Part shown: piece after piece, positions 18,449-28,429 of the stretch
Layout of the letters: the number at the start of each line of letters is the position of its first letter
How positions within the stretch are numbered: position 1 is the stretch's first letter
From: Phytophthora colocasiae
Lineage: Eukaryota; Oomycota; Peronosporomycetes; Peronosporales; Peronosporaceae
DNA: 64,000 nt
Assembly (NCBI GenBank): GCA_018806915.1
Contig: JAGKQI010000059.1
Coordinates: 496,001-560,000, forward strand
Direction of reading: 5' to 3'
Program-made: the position numbers and the translations under genes
The notes under the pieces: model-generated
The model's input: only the letters and a program-made list of their open reading frames with translations
Told to the model about the DNA's origin: nothing
The model's database searches: none

Positions 18449-18923
18449 AGAAGAGTAGGCTAGCCTCGCTGCAAATATGTGAACGAACCTTGCACTACAC
18501 TCTCTTTACGCGCAAGGAAAAATTTGGCCAGGTCCTCCTCACTAATTCTTTAGTTAGGAACTGGCCAAATTTTTCCTTCGCGCGCATTTTCAGCTGACTC
18601 CCGCGCCAATCAATGGTCTGCAAATTCGTTTGAGAGCAGCGGAATTGGCGCGAAAACGCTTGAGGCACGCAATTTCACGGGAAATGATTCTTTAGAGGTG
18701 ATTGCATGATGTGTGTAGCGCAGGACGACCAATAGGAAAGCGTTATTTTACCAGCTGCTCCCTAGTTCGTCAATGCTCTGCCTGCAAAACCAGCATTTAT
18801 GTGCAATTCTGCACAATCTTTACCACATTTCGGCAAAGGGGCTTATAACAGGATAGATCAGGACCCGAGTGAAGTATACTGCAGTCAAGTGTAGGTGATA
18901 TTCTGTATCATACAGAAAATTGA
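18449..18923. other. 3' region of the piggyBac element
   Basis: There is no coding frame. It contains the long hairpin at 18509-18584 and a second inverted repeat, CGCGCCAAT (18602-18610) with ATTGGCGCG (18644-18652). Confidence 0.55.
18509..18584. repeat. Long hairpin near the piggyBac 3' end
   Basis: The left arm (18509-18531, containing AAGGAAAAATTTGGCCAG) pairs with the right arm (18561-18584, starting CTGGCCAAATTTTTCCTT) over about 23 bp with one bulge. The 29-nt loop can pair further (TCCT with AGGA, CTAA with TTAG). It may be a transcription-termination structure or the remains of a small palindromic element. Confidence 0.7.
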
Positions 18924-18937
18924 CCGGGTTAGAAGGG
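18899..18937 (-). repeat. piggyBac right terminal inverted repeat and subterminal palindrome
   Basis: CCGGGTTAGAAGGG (18924-18937) mirrors the left end. CTGTATCATACAG (18903-18915) is a palindrome around one central base. Confidence 0.8.
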
Positions 18938-18941
18938 TTAA
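18938..18941. other. Right TTAA target-site duplication of the piggyBac element
   Basis: TTAA directly follows the right terminal repeat and matches 10684-10687. Confidence 0.85.
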
Positions 18942-19590
18942 CCAGGTCGAGTTGCTGCAATGGTATATCCTGACACGCAAACACTTTAGCCGCAAGAAGA
19001 AGTTGCGTTACCTGAGCCTGATCGGCTACATTGAGCGTCCTGTGATCCCTCTAGTTCGGTTTGATTTATCGAGCTTCACTGACGCTCACAGTGAGCTCGA
19101 GTTTCGATTTGATGTAGCAGGTGTCATTGAGCTTTACGGCTTGCTTCGCATTTTAGACGAAGTTGTCACCGTGTACAACGGCAAGATTCACGACCGCTGT
19201 CCCGGAATTGAGGCTCTCTGCGTCATTCTTCGACGTCTAGCTACGCCTATGCGCTACTATGACATGCTTCAGGTTTTTGGAAACTCACGCGGACGGCTAA
19301 GTAGAATTTTTCTACACATGATTGACTACGTGCACAAACAGTTTAGTGAGAATCTCTATATGCTTGATCGTCTTAGACAACTACTATGCCGCAATTAAAG
19401 CGAAGAGCGCACCGATGGATGGTGTTTTCGGTTTTCCTGACGGCACGAAGCTGGGCGTCTGTCGTCCTTCACCACGTCCAGGAGGCTTACGGGGAGAGAA
19501 CTTGCAGCGACACTGCTACAGCGGTCATAAGCGATGCCATTGCTTGAATTACCAAGTGGTCACTGCTCCAGACGGGCTTGCTGGTTAGCA
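18942..19590 (+). pseudogene. PIF/Harbinger-type DDE transposase, N-terminal half
   Basis: The plus-strand frame gives VELLQWYILTRKHF, LSLIGYIERPVIPLVRFDLS, LEFRFDVAGVIELYGLLR, VYNGKIHDRCPGIEALCVIL and LATPMRYYDMLQVFG. After a frame change near 19370 it gives FGFPDGTKLGVCRP and HKRCHCLNYQVVTAPDGL. FPDGTK carries the first catalytic Asp (GAC 19439-19441). It ends at the point where the C-terminal half at 10158-10680 begins, so the two pieces are complementary but lie head to head on opposite strands on either side of the piggyBac. A Myb-like gene remnant follows on the same strand, as usual for Harbinger elements. Confidence 0.65.
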
Positions 19591-19908
19591 CGTGGATTAT
19601 TACGATCGTTAGAAATATAAGGATAAGATGCTAACATCGATGGCCTGCATCAAACGAGCTCATGCAAGCGTATTTCCAAGTGCGCGTTGCTGCGCAGATC
19701 GGCCTCTCACTTTAACGTTTTCGATGATCCTCACCAAGAAGAACGCTCCCGCATCAAGCTCCACCACCCGCGCTGCGACACCTTTAGCTACCACCAGCTC
19801 AAGCGCCGTTGGCACGCAGCTAACTACGCCTAGTGGTGTCTGGGCTGCTGGTACTGGTAGCATCTGCAGCGAACGCCAGAGCCAGGTTTTGGTTCGTTCC
19901 AGGTGACG

Positions 19909-20690
19909 ATGGATCTGCATTCGAGCCCAGGTGCTGCTCCCGTTTCAGACGACAGCTTGCCTACAGCGGCCACGACTACCACTACACCAAAGCGCAGTCA
20001 AGGCAAAAGCAACGCTAAGCGTAAGAAGTTCAACAAGTATGACGACCTGCTGCTATTGCGTCAAGTCAACACTGATCACCCTCTCGTGGTGGGGTTATGG
20101 ATGCCTGGGCTTCCGTCGCACGCAAGTTAAAGAGACTACAGCTGACTGGTAAGTCAGCACAAGCCCGCTTCAATGTATTGATTGAGCGTCACCGCGCTTA
20201 CAATAAGGCGTCAGCATGGGCTTCTGGGGTGTCAGAAGACCACGATGAAGCAATCCATCTACTCGATGACCTGCTACTCGAAGTCGATGAGCATGCGAGA
20301 GTGGAAGAACTGAAGTCTGAGGAGCAGAAGGAGAAGCTCGTAGAAGAAAAACCAGGAAAATATATCCGAGATGAAGCTGTCTCGCGGCTCAAAAAGCGCA
20401 AGGAGCATCCAGATGATATCCATGCGGAGACACCCCCGCCTAACCGTGTTCGATATCATGCGCGAAGACAATGAGATGAAGCGCAAGATGAGGGCAGCAC
20501 AGTGGGAACAAGAACAAGAAATGATGAGACAGCAAAGGGAAGACGAGCTGAACGACCGCAAAGAAGATCGTGAATTTCGACTTCAGATCGCTCGTCTTAA
20601 GAACGAGAAGTTTAAAACCCTGCTGCTACTGACCAAGACGAAATCCGGCGGCGCGATTATCAGCGGATCATTGAATGATTGTGTCGCGAA
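19909..20690 (+). pseudogene. Myb/SANT-like accessory protein of a Harbinger element, frame-shifted
   Basis: Starting at ATG 19909 the frame gives a Ser/Thr-rich leader, KRKKFNKYDDLLLLRQVN, then (after a shift near 20090) MDAWASVARKLKRL, LTGKSAQARFNVLIERHRAY and LLDDLLLEVDEH. After another shift near 20430, in or near a C run, it gives VFDIMREDNEMKRKMRAAQ and a long charged coiled-coil tail rich in Glu, Gln and Arg. The layout (a DNA-binding domain with DDLLLLRQV and GKSAQARF, then a coiled coil) fits the Myb-like partner that helps Harbinger transposase enter the nucleus and bind DNA. It lies downstream of the transposase N-half, so 18942-20690 is one decayed element with an internal deletion. 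Confidence 0.5.
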
Positions 20691-20780
20691 GTCGGTGCAA
20701 CTTTTACCGCGGTGCAGGACGTACAGTGAACCTGGGAGTGTGACTACCGGTAATACTACCAGAGTCGCACAGCAAGGTGG
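20691..20780. other. Junction between Harbinger relic and tRNA array
   Basis: Unique sequence with GGTA-ATAC-TACC pairing potential (near 20750-20761). No terminal repeat of the Harbinger relic could be recognised. The array begins in the middle of a tRNA copy. Confidence 0.5.
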
Positions 20781-20803
20781 GCGGTTCGAGTCCCGTCGGA
20801 GAC
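20781..20803 (+). pseudogene. Truncated 3' part of a tRNA-Arg copy at the array edge
   Basis: It matches the T-arm and acceptor 3' strand (GCGGTTCGAGTCCCGT then CGGAGAC), followed by T4. The preceding 5' half is replaced by unrelated sequence. Confidence 0.7.
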
Positions 20804-21129
20804 TTCTCTTTTGCCAACCCTCGACGCCTCGACGTATTCTTATAGCACTTCTTTTGGCACCACCCTTCGCTTTGCTTGCTGCGGTGCATCGACGCTTCTG
20901 CGCTGCTCTGGTCGCATGCCACTTGACGCTTCACTGAAGCAACCACCACGGCATCGATTCGGATGGCGACTGAACAGACAGCTTCCAAAACGGAGGCAGT
21001 GTTTCGGTGTTTGTGTGAAACCCCACCGAGGTTTGACAGCACTCTGCGGCTCTGTGCTCTGTGAGCACGAGTGAGACCACGGCATGGCATCGAAAGCTGG
21101 TGGTCTGGTGGTTGTCGGTCGGACTCCAT

Positions 21130-21305
21130 AGCAGGATGGGTTGTGTGTTGTGAGTTTGTAGGTGAGTCTGTAAGCTGTTGTGTGGTGCGCGGAGTTGTGT
21201 GTGGGTATGTGTATGTGTGTGGAGTGGGTTGAGTGCGTGCGGCGGTGGTATTTGTTGAGGGTGTTGTTGTTCCGAGGGTTAGTAGTGTTGTGTGTGTTTG
21301 ATGTT
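21130..21305 (+). repeat. G/T-rich block, representative copy in the first unit
   Basis: From GGATGGGTTGTGTG to TTGTGTGTGTTTGATG the plus strand is almost free of C and low in A, with TGTGTG runs. The same block precedes every tRNA in the array. It could adopt unusual DNA structure or mark the upstream region of the Pol III genes. Confidence 0.75.
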
Positions 21306-21313
21306 TCCGAAGC

Positions 21314-21391
21314 GTCCCCGTGGCCCAATGGATAAGGCATCCGCCTACGAAGCGGGAGATTGCGGGTTGGGGTTCGAGTCCCGTCGGAGAC
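21314..21391 (+). tRNA. tRNA-Arg(ACG)-like copy 1, 6-nt T-arm insertion
   Basis: 78 nt. The cloverleaf positions are: acceptor GTCCCCG/CGGAGAC, D-arm, anticodon loop CTACGAA giving ACG, then GCGGGTTGGGGTTCGAG where GCGGGTTCGAG is normal. The B box is kept; T3 follows. Confidence 0.65.
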
Positions 21392-21899
21392 TTCTCTTTG
21401 CCAACCCTCGACGCCTCGACGTATTCTATAGCACTTCTTTTGGCGCCACCCTTCGCTTTGCTTGCTGCGGTGCATCGACGCTTCTGCGCTGCTCTGGTCG
21501 CATGCCACTTGACGCTTCACTGAAGCAACCACCACGGCATCGATTCGGATGGCGACTGAACAGACAGCTTCCAAAACGGAGGCAGTGTTTCGGTGTTTGT
21601 GTGAAACCCCACCGAGGTTTGACAGCACTCTGCGGCTCTGTGCTCTGTGAGCACGAGTGAGACCACGGCATGGCATCGAAAGCTGGTGGTCTGGTGGTTG
21701 TCGGTCGGACTCCATAGCAGGATGGGTTGTGTGTTGTGAGTTTGTAGGTGAGTCTGTAAGCTGTTGTGTGGTGCGCGGAGTTGTGTGTGGGTATGTGTAT
21801 GTGTGTGGAGTGGGTTGAGTGCGTGCGGCGGTGGTATTTGTTGAGGGTGTTGTTGTTCCGAGGGTTAGTAGTGTTGTGTGTGTTTGATGTTTCCGAAGC

Positions 21900-21977
21900 G
21901 TCCCCGTGGCCCAATGGATAAGGCATCCGCCTACGAAGCGGGAGATTGCGGGTTGGGGTTCGAGTCCCGTCGGAGAC
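21900..21977 (+). tRNA. tRNA-Arg(ACG)-like copy 2, 6-nt T-arm insertion
   Basis: 78 nt; B box kept; T4 follows. Confidence 0.65.
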
Positions 21978-22486
21978 TTCTCTTTTGCCAACCCTCGACG
22001 CCTCGACGTATTCTATAGCACTTCTTTTGGCGCCACCCTTCGCTTTGCTTGCTGCGGTGCATCGACGCTTCTGCGCTGCTCTGGTCGCATGCCACTTGAC
22101 GCTTCACTGAAGCAACCACCACGGCATCGATTCGGATGGCGACTGAACAGACAGCTTCCAAAACGGAGGCAGTGTTTCGGTGTTTGTGTGAAACCCCACC
22201 GAGGTTTGACAGCACTCTGCGCCTCTGTGCTCTGTGAGCACGAGTGAGACCACGGCATGGCATCGAAAGCTGGTGGTCTGGTGGTTGTCGGTCGGACTCC
22301 ATAGCAGGATGGGTTGTGTGTTGTGAGTTTGTAGGTGAGTCTGTAAGCTGTTGTGTGGTGCGCGGAGTTGTGTGTGGGTATGTGTATGTGTGTGGAGTGG
22401 GTTGAGTGCGTGCGGCGGTGGTATTTGTTGAGGGTGTTGTTGTTCCGAGGGTTAGTAGTGTTGTGTGTGTTTGATGTTTCCGAAGC

Positions 22487-22564
22487 GTCCCCGTGGCCCA
22501 ATGGATAAGGCATCCGCCTACGAAGCGGGAGATTGCGGGTTGGGGTTCGAGTCCCGTCGGAGAC
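22487..22564 (+). tRNA. tRNA-Arg(ACG)-like copy 3, 6-nt T-arm insertion
   Basis: 78 nt; B box kept; T4 follows. Confidence 0.65.
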
Positions 22565-23073
22565 TTCTCTTTTGCCAACCCTCGACGCCTCGACGTATTC
22601 TATAGCACTTCTTTTGGCGCCACCCTTCGCTTTGCTTGCTGCGGTGCATCGACGCTTCTGCGCTGCTCTGGTCGCATGCCACTTGACGCTTCACTGAAGC
22701 AACCACCACGGCATCGATTCGGATGGCGACTGAACAGACAGCTTCCAAAACGGAGGCAGTGTTTCGGTGTTTGTGTGAAACCCCACCGAGGTTTGACAGC
22801 ACTCTGCGCCTCTGTGCTCTGTGAGCACGAGTGAGACCACGGCATGGCATCGAAAGCTGGTGGTCTGGTGGTTGTCGGTCGGACTCCATAGCAGGATGGG
22901 TTGTGTGTTGTGAGTTTGTAGGTGAGTCTGTAAGCTGTTGTGTGGTGCGCGGAGTTGTGTGTGGGTATGTGTATGTGTGTGGAGTGGGTTGAGTGCGTGC
23001 GGCGGTGGTATTTGTTGAGGGTGTTGTTGTTCCGAGGGTTAGTAGTGTTGTGTGTGTTTGATGTTTCCGAAGC

Positions 23074-23151
23074 GTCCCCGTGGCCCAATGGATAAGGCAT
23101 CCGCCTACGAAGCGGGAGATTGCGGGTTGGGGTTCGAGTCCCGTCGGAGAC
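23074..23151 (+). tRNA. tRNA-Arg(ACG)-like copy 4, 6-nt T-arm insertion
   Basis: 78 nt; B box kept; T4 follows. Confidence 0.65.
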
Positions 23152-23660
23152 TTCTCTTTTGCCAACCCTCGACGCCTCGACGTATTCTATAGCACTTCTT
23201 TTGGCGCCACCCTTCGCTTTGCTTGCTGCGGTGCATCGACGCTTCTGCGCTGCTCTGGTCGCATGCCACTTGACGCTTCACTGAAGCAACCACCACGGCA
23301 TCGATTCGGATGGCGACTGAACAGACAGCTTCCAAAACGGAGGCAGTGTTTCGGTGTTTGTGTGAAACCCCACCGAGGTTTGACAGCACTCTGCGGCTCT
23401 GTGCTCTGTGAGCACGAGTGAGACCACGGCATGGCATCGAAAGCTGGTGGTCTGGTGGTTGTCGGTCGGACTCCATAGCAGGATGGGTTGTGTGTTGTGA
23501 GTTTGTAGGTGAGTCTGTAAGCTGTTGTGTGGTGCGCGGAGTTGTGTGTGGGTATGTGTATGTGTGTGGAGTGGGTTGAGTGCGTGCGGCGGTGGTATTT
23601 GTTGAGGGTGTTGTTGTTCCGAGGGTTAGTAGTGTTGTGTGTGTTTGATGTTTCCGAAGC

Positions 23661-23738
23661 GTCCCCGTGGCCCAATGGATAAGGCATCCGCCTACGAAGC
23701 GGGAGATTGCGGGTTGGGGTTCGAGTCCCGTCGGAGAC
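23661..23738 (+). tRNA. tRNA-Arg(ACG)-like copy 5, 6-nt T-arm insertion
   Basis: 78 nt; B box kept; T3 follows. Confidence 0.65.
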
Positions 23739-24246
23739 TTCTCTTTGCCAACCCTCGACGCCTCGACGTATTCTATAGCACTTCTTTTGGCGCCACCCTT
23801 CGCTTTGCTTGCTGCGGTGCATCGACGCTTCTGCGCTGCTCTGGTCGCATGCCACTTGACGCTTCACTGAAGCAACCACCACGGCATCGATTCGGATGGC
23901 GACTGAACAGACAGCTTCCAAAACGGAGGCAGTGTTTCGGTGTTTGTGTGAAACCCCACCGAGGTTTGACAGCACTCTGCGGCTCTGTGCTCTGTGAGCA
24001 CGAGTGAGACCACGGCATGGCATCGAAAGCTGGTGGTCTGGTGGTTGTCGGTCGGACTCCATAGCAGGATGGGTTGTGTGTTGTGAGTTTGTAGGTGAGT
24101 CTGTAAGCTGTTGTGTGGTGCGCGGAGTTGTGTGTGGGTATGTGTATGTGTGTGGAGTGGGTTGAGTGCGTGCGGCGGTGGTATTTGTTGAGGGTGTTGT
24201 TGTTCCGAGGGTTAGTAGTGTTGTGTGTGTTTGATGTTTCCGAAGC

Positions 24247-24324
24247 GTCCCCGTGGCCCAATGGATAAGGCATCCGCCTACGAAGCGGGAGATTGCGGGT
24301 TGGGGTTCGAGTCCCGTCGGAGAC
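24247..24324 (+). tRNA. tRNA-Arg(ACG)-like copy 6, 6-nt T-arm insertion
   Basis: 78 nt; B box kept; trailer lacks one CT, T4 follows. Confidence 0.65.
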
Positions 24325-24831
24325 TTCTTTTGCCAACCCTCGACGCCTCGACGTATTCTATAGCACTTCTTTTGGCGCCACCCTTCGCTTTGCTTGCTGC
24401 GGTGCATCGACGCTTCTGCGCTGCTCTGGTCGCATGCCACTTGACGCTTCACTGAAGCAACCACCACGGCATCGATTCGGATGGCGACTGAACAGACAGC
24501 TTCCAAAACGGAGGCAGTGTTTCGGTGTTTGTGTGAAACCCCACCGAGGTTTGACAGCACTCTGCGCCTCTGTGCTCTGTGAGCACGAGTGAGACCACGG
24601 CATGGCATCGAAAGCTGGTGGTCTGGTGGTTGTCGGTCGGACTCCATAGCAGGATGGGTTGTGTGTTGTGAGTTTGTAGGTGAGTCTGTAAGCTGTTGTG
24701 TGGTGCGCGGAGTTGTGTGTGGGTATGTGTATGTGTGTGGAGTGGGTTGAGTGCGTGCGGCGGTGGTATTTGTTGAGGGTGTTGTTGTTCCGAGGGTTAG
24801 TAGTGTTGTGTGTGTTTGATGTTTCCGAAGC

Positions 24832-24909
24832 GTCCCCGTGGCCCAATGGATAAGGCATCCGCCTACGAAGCGGGAGATTGCGGGTTGGGGTTCGAGTCCC
24901 GTCGGAGAC
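24832..24909 (+). tRNA. tRNA-Arg(ACG)-like copy 7, 6-nt T-arm insertion
   Basis: 78 nt; B box kept; T4 follows. Confidence 0.65.
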
Positions 24910-25418
24910 TTCTCTTTTGCCAACCCTCGACGCCTCGACGTATTCTATAGCACTTCTTTTGGCGCCACCCTTCGCTTTGCTTGCTGCGGTGCATCGACGC
25001 TTCTGCGCTGCTCTGGTCGCATGCCACTTGACGCTTCACTGAAGCAACCACCACGGCATCGATTCGGATGGCGACTGAACAGACAGCTTCCAAAACGGAG
25101 GCAGTGTTTCGGTGTTTGTGTGAAACCCCACCGAGGTTTGACAGCACTCTGCGGCTCTGTGCTCTGTGAGCACGAGTGAGACCACGGCATGGCATCGAAA
25201 GCTGGTGGTCTGGTGGTTGTCGGTCGGACTCCATAGCAGGATGGGTTGTGTGTTGTGAGTTTGTAGGTGAGTCTGTAAGCTGTTGTGTGGTGCGCGGAGT
25301 TGTGTGTGGGTATGTGTATGTGTGTGGAGTGGGTTGAGTGCGTGCGGCGGTGGTATTTGTTGAGGGTGTTGTTGTTCCGAGGGTTAGTAGTGTTGTGTGT
25401 GTTTGATGTTTCCGAAGC

Positions 25419-25496
25419 GTCCCCGTGGCCCAATGGATAAGGCATCCGCCTACGAAGCGGGAGATTGCGGGTTGGGGTTCGAGTCCCGTCGGAGAC
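25419..25496 (+). tRNA. tRNA-Arg(ACG)-like copy 8, 6-nt T-arm insertion
   Basis: 78 nt; B box kept; T4 follows. Confidence 0.65.
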
Positions 25497-26005
25497 TTCT
25501 CTTTTGCCAACCCTCGACGCCTCGACGTATTCTATAGCACTTCTTTTGGCGCCACCCTTCGCTTTGCTTGCTGCGGTGCATCGACGCTTCTGCGCTGCTC
25601 TGGTCGCATGCCACTTGACGCTTCACTGAAGCAACCACCACGGCATCGATTCGGATGGCGACTGAACAGACAGCTTCCAAAACGGAGGCAGTGTTTCGGT
25701 GTTTGTGTGAAACCCCACCGAGGTTTGACAGCACTCTGCGCCTCTGTGCTCTGTGAGCACGAGTGAGACCACGGCATGGCATCGAAAGCTGGTGGTCTGG
25801 TGGTTGTCGGTCGGACTCCATAGCAGGATGGGTTGTGTGTTGTGAGTTTGTAGGTGAGTCTGTAAGCTGTTGTGTGGTGCGCGGAGTTGTGTGTGGGTAT
25901 GTGTATGTGTGTGGAGTGGGTTGAGTGCGTGCGGCGGTGGTATTTGTTGAGGGTGTTGTTGTTCCGAGGGTTAGTAGTGTTGTGTGTGTTTGATGTTTCC
26001 GAAGC

Positions 26006-26083
26006 GTCCCCGTGGCCCAATGGATAAGGCATCCGCCTACGAAGCGGGAGATTGCGGGTTGGGGTTCGAGTCCCGTCGGAGAC
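26006..26083 (+). tRNA. tRNA-Arg(ACG)-like copy 9, 6-nt T-arm insertion
   Basis: 78 nt; trailer has an extra CT, T3 follows. Confidence 0.65.
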
Positions 26084-26593
26084 TTCTCTCTTTGCCAACC
26101 CTCGACGCCTCGACGTATTCTATAGCACTTCTTTTGGCGCCACCCTTCGCTTTGCTTGCTGCGGTGCATCGACGCTTCTGCGCTGCTCTGGTCGCATGCC
26201 ACTTGACGCTTCACTGAAGCAACCACCACGGCATCGATTCGGATGGCGACTGAACAGACAGCTTCCAAAACGGAGGCAGTGTTTCGGTGTTTGTGTGAAA
26301 CCCCACCGAGGTTTGACAGCACTCTGCGGCTCTGTGCTCTGTGAGCACGAGTGAGACCACGGCATGGCATCGAAAGCTGGTGGTCTGGTGGTTGTCGGTC
26401 GGACTCCATAGCAGGATGGGTTGTGTGTTGTGAGTTTGTAGGTGAGTCTGTAAGCTGTTGTGTGGTGCGCGGAGTTGTGTGTGGGTATGTGTATGTGTGT
26501 GGAGTGGGTTGAGTGCGTGCGGCGGTGGTATTTGTTGAGGGTGTTGTTGTTCCGAGGGTTAGTAGTGTTGTGTGTGTTTGATGTTTCCGAAGC

Positions 26594-26671
26594 GTCCCCG
26601 TGGCCCAATGGATAAGGCATCCGCCTACGAAGCGGGAGATTGCGGGTTGGGGTTCGAGTCCCGTCGGAGAC
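26594..26671 (+). tRNA. tRNA-Arg(ACG)-like copy 10, 6-nt T-arm insertion
   Basis: 78 nt; T3 follows; first member of a block of nearly identical 586-bp units. Confidence 0.65.
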
Positions 26672-27179
26672 TTCTCTTTGCCAACCCTCGACGCCTCGAC
26701 GTATTCTATAGCACTTCTTTTGGCGCCACCCTTCGCTTTGCTTGCTGCGGTGCATCGACGCTTCTGCGCTGCTCTGGTCGCATGCCACTTGACGCTTCAC
26801 TGAAGCAACCACCACGGCATCGATTCGGATGGCGACTGAACAGACAGCTTCCAAAACGGAGGCAGTGTTTCGGTGTTTGTGTGAAACCCCACCGAGGTTT
26901 GACAGCACTCTGCGGCTCTGTGCTCTGTGAGCACGAGTGAGACCACGGCATGGCATCGAAAGCTGGTGGTCTGGTGGTTGTCGGTCGGACTCCATAGCAG
27001 GATGGGTTGTGTGTTGTGAGTTTGTAGGTGAGTCTGTAAGCTGTTGTGTGGTGCGCGGAGTTGTGTGTGGGTATGTGTATGTGTGTGGAGTGGGTTGAGT
27101 GCGTGCGGCGGTGGTATTTGTTGAGGGTGTTGTTGTTCCGAGGGTTAGTAGTGTTGTGTGTGTTTGATGTTTCCGAAGC

Positions 27180-27257
27180 GTCCCCGTGGCCCAATGGATA
27201 AGGCATCCGCCTACGAAGCGGGAGATTGCGGGTTGGGGTTCGAGTCCCGTCGGAGAC
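27180..27257 (+). tRNA. tRNA-Arg(ACG)-like copy 11, 6-nt T-arm insertion
   Basis: 78 nt; T3 follows. Confidence 0.65.
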
Positions 27258-27765
27258 TTCTCTTTGCCAACCCTCGACGCCTCGACGTATTCTATAGCAC
27301 TTCTTTTGGCGCCACCCTTCGCTTTGCTTGCTGCGGTGCATCGACGCTTCTGCGCTGCTCTGGTCGCATGCCACTTGACGCTTCACTGAAGCAACCACCA
27401 CGGCATCGATTCGGATGGCGACTGAACAGACAGCTTCCAAAACGGAGGCAGTGTTTCGGTGTTTGTGTGAAACCCCACCGAGGTTTGACAGCACTCTGCG
27501 GCTCTGTGCTCTGTGAGCACGAGTGAGACCACGGCATGGCATCGAAAGCTGGTGGTCTGGTGGTTGTCGGTCGGACTCCATAGCAGGATGGGTTGTGTGT
27601 TGTGAGTTTGTAGGTGAGTCTGTAAGCTGTTGTGTGGTGCGCGGAGTTGTGTGTGGGTATGTGTATGTGTGTGGAGTGGGTTGAGTGCGTGCGGCGGTGG
27701 TATTTGTTGAGGGTGTTGTTGTTCCGAGGGTTAGTAGTGTTGTGTGTGTTTGATGTTTCCGAAGC

Positions 27766-27843
27766 GTCCCCGTGGCCCAATGGATAAGGCATCCGCCTAC
27801 GAAGCGGGAGATTGCGGGTTGGGGTTCGAGTCCCGTCGGAGAC
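27766..27843 (+). tRNA. tRNA-Arg(ACG)-like copy 12, 6-nt T-arm insertion
   Basis: 78 nt; T3 follows. Confidence 0.65.
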
Positions 27844-28351
27844 TTCTCTTTGCCAACCCTCGACGCCTCGACGTATTCTATAGCACTTCTTTTGGCGCCA
27901 CCCTTCGCTTTGCTTGCTGCGGTGCATCGACGCTTCTGCGCTGCTCTGGTCGCATGCCACTTGACGCTTCACTGAAGCAACCACCACGGCATCGATTCGG
28001 ATGGCGACTGAACAGACAGCTTCCAAAACGGAGGCAGTGTTTCGGTGTTTGTGTGAAACCCCACCGAGGTTTGACAGCACTCTGCGGCTCTGTGCTCTGT
28101 GAGCACGAGTGAGACCACGGCATGGCATCGAAAGCTGGTGGTCTGGTGGTTGTCGGTCGGACTCCATAGCAGGATGGGTTGTGTGTTGTGAGTTTGTAGG
28201 TGAGTCTGTAAGCTGTTGTGTGGTGCGCGGAGTTGTGTGTGGGTATGTGTATGTGTGTGGAGTGGGTTGAGTGCGTGCGGCGGTGGTATTTGTTGAGGGT
28301 GTTGTTGTTCCGAGGGTTAGTAGTGTTGTGTGTGTTTGATGTTTCCGAAGC

Positions 28352-28429
28352 GTCCCCGTGGCCCAATGGATAAGGCATCCGCCTACGAAGCGGGAGATTG
28401 CGGGTTGGGGTTCGAGTCCCGTCGGAGAC
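28352..28429 (+). tRNA. tRNA-Arg(ACG)-like copy 13, 6-nt T-arm insertion
   Basis: 78 nt; T3 follows. Confidence 0.65.

Larger units (their letters stand above)
10688..18937 (+). mobile_element. Complete piggyBac-type DNA transposon, 8250 bp, with nested insertions
   Basis: The left end CCCTTCTAACCCGG (10688-10701) is the exact reverse complement of the right end (18924-18937), and both ends are flanked by TTAA. Ends beginning CCC next to TTAA are typical of piggyBac. Just inside each end is a near-palindrome, CTGTATCCTACAG on the left (10706-10718) and CTGTATCATACAG on the right (18903-18915), both next to AATA or its complement. The transposase gene occupies 10962-18448 on the plus strand. 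Most of the extra length is the 4.7-kb third intron with a recombinase/peptidase unit inside. Because the ends still match, insertion is fairly recent or the ends are under constraint, although the transposase reading frame is broken. Confidence 0.85.

Noticed and set aside
10684..18941. Inverted GGTTAACCCTTCTAACC sequences as Harbinger ends
   Set aside because: First suspected because both abut Harbinger halves. TTAA duplication next to CCC-type TIRs and the transposase inside identify them as piggyBac ends.
21365..21373. TTGGGG in the insertion as a telomeric repeat
   Set aside because: Only one copy of the hexamer per tRNA. It is better explained as local duplication of GGGTT with one extra G.
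21314..21391. T-arm extra bases as a tRNA intron
   Set aside because: Nuclear tRNA introns sit after position 37 in the anticodon loop. The extra bases are in the T-arm.
21320..21523. Short plus-strand frames starting inside each tRNA (MAQWIRHPP or MCLMFPKRP)
   Set aside because: They are translations of the tRNA and its trailer and are repeated only because the array is repeated.
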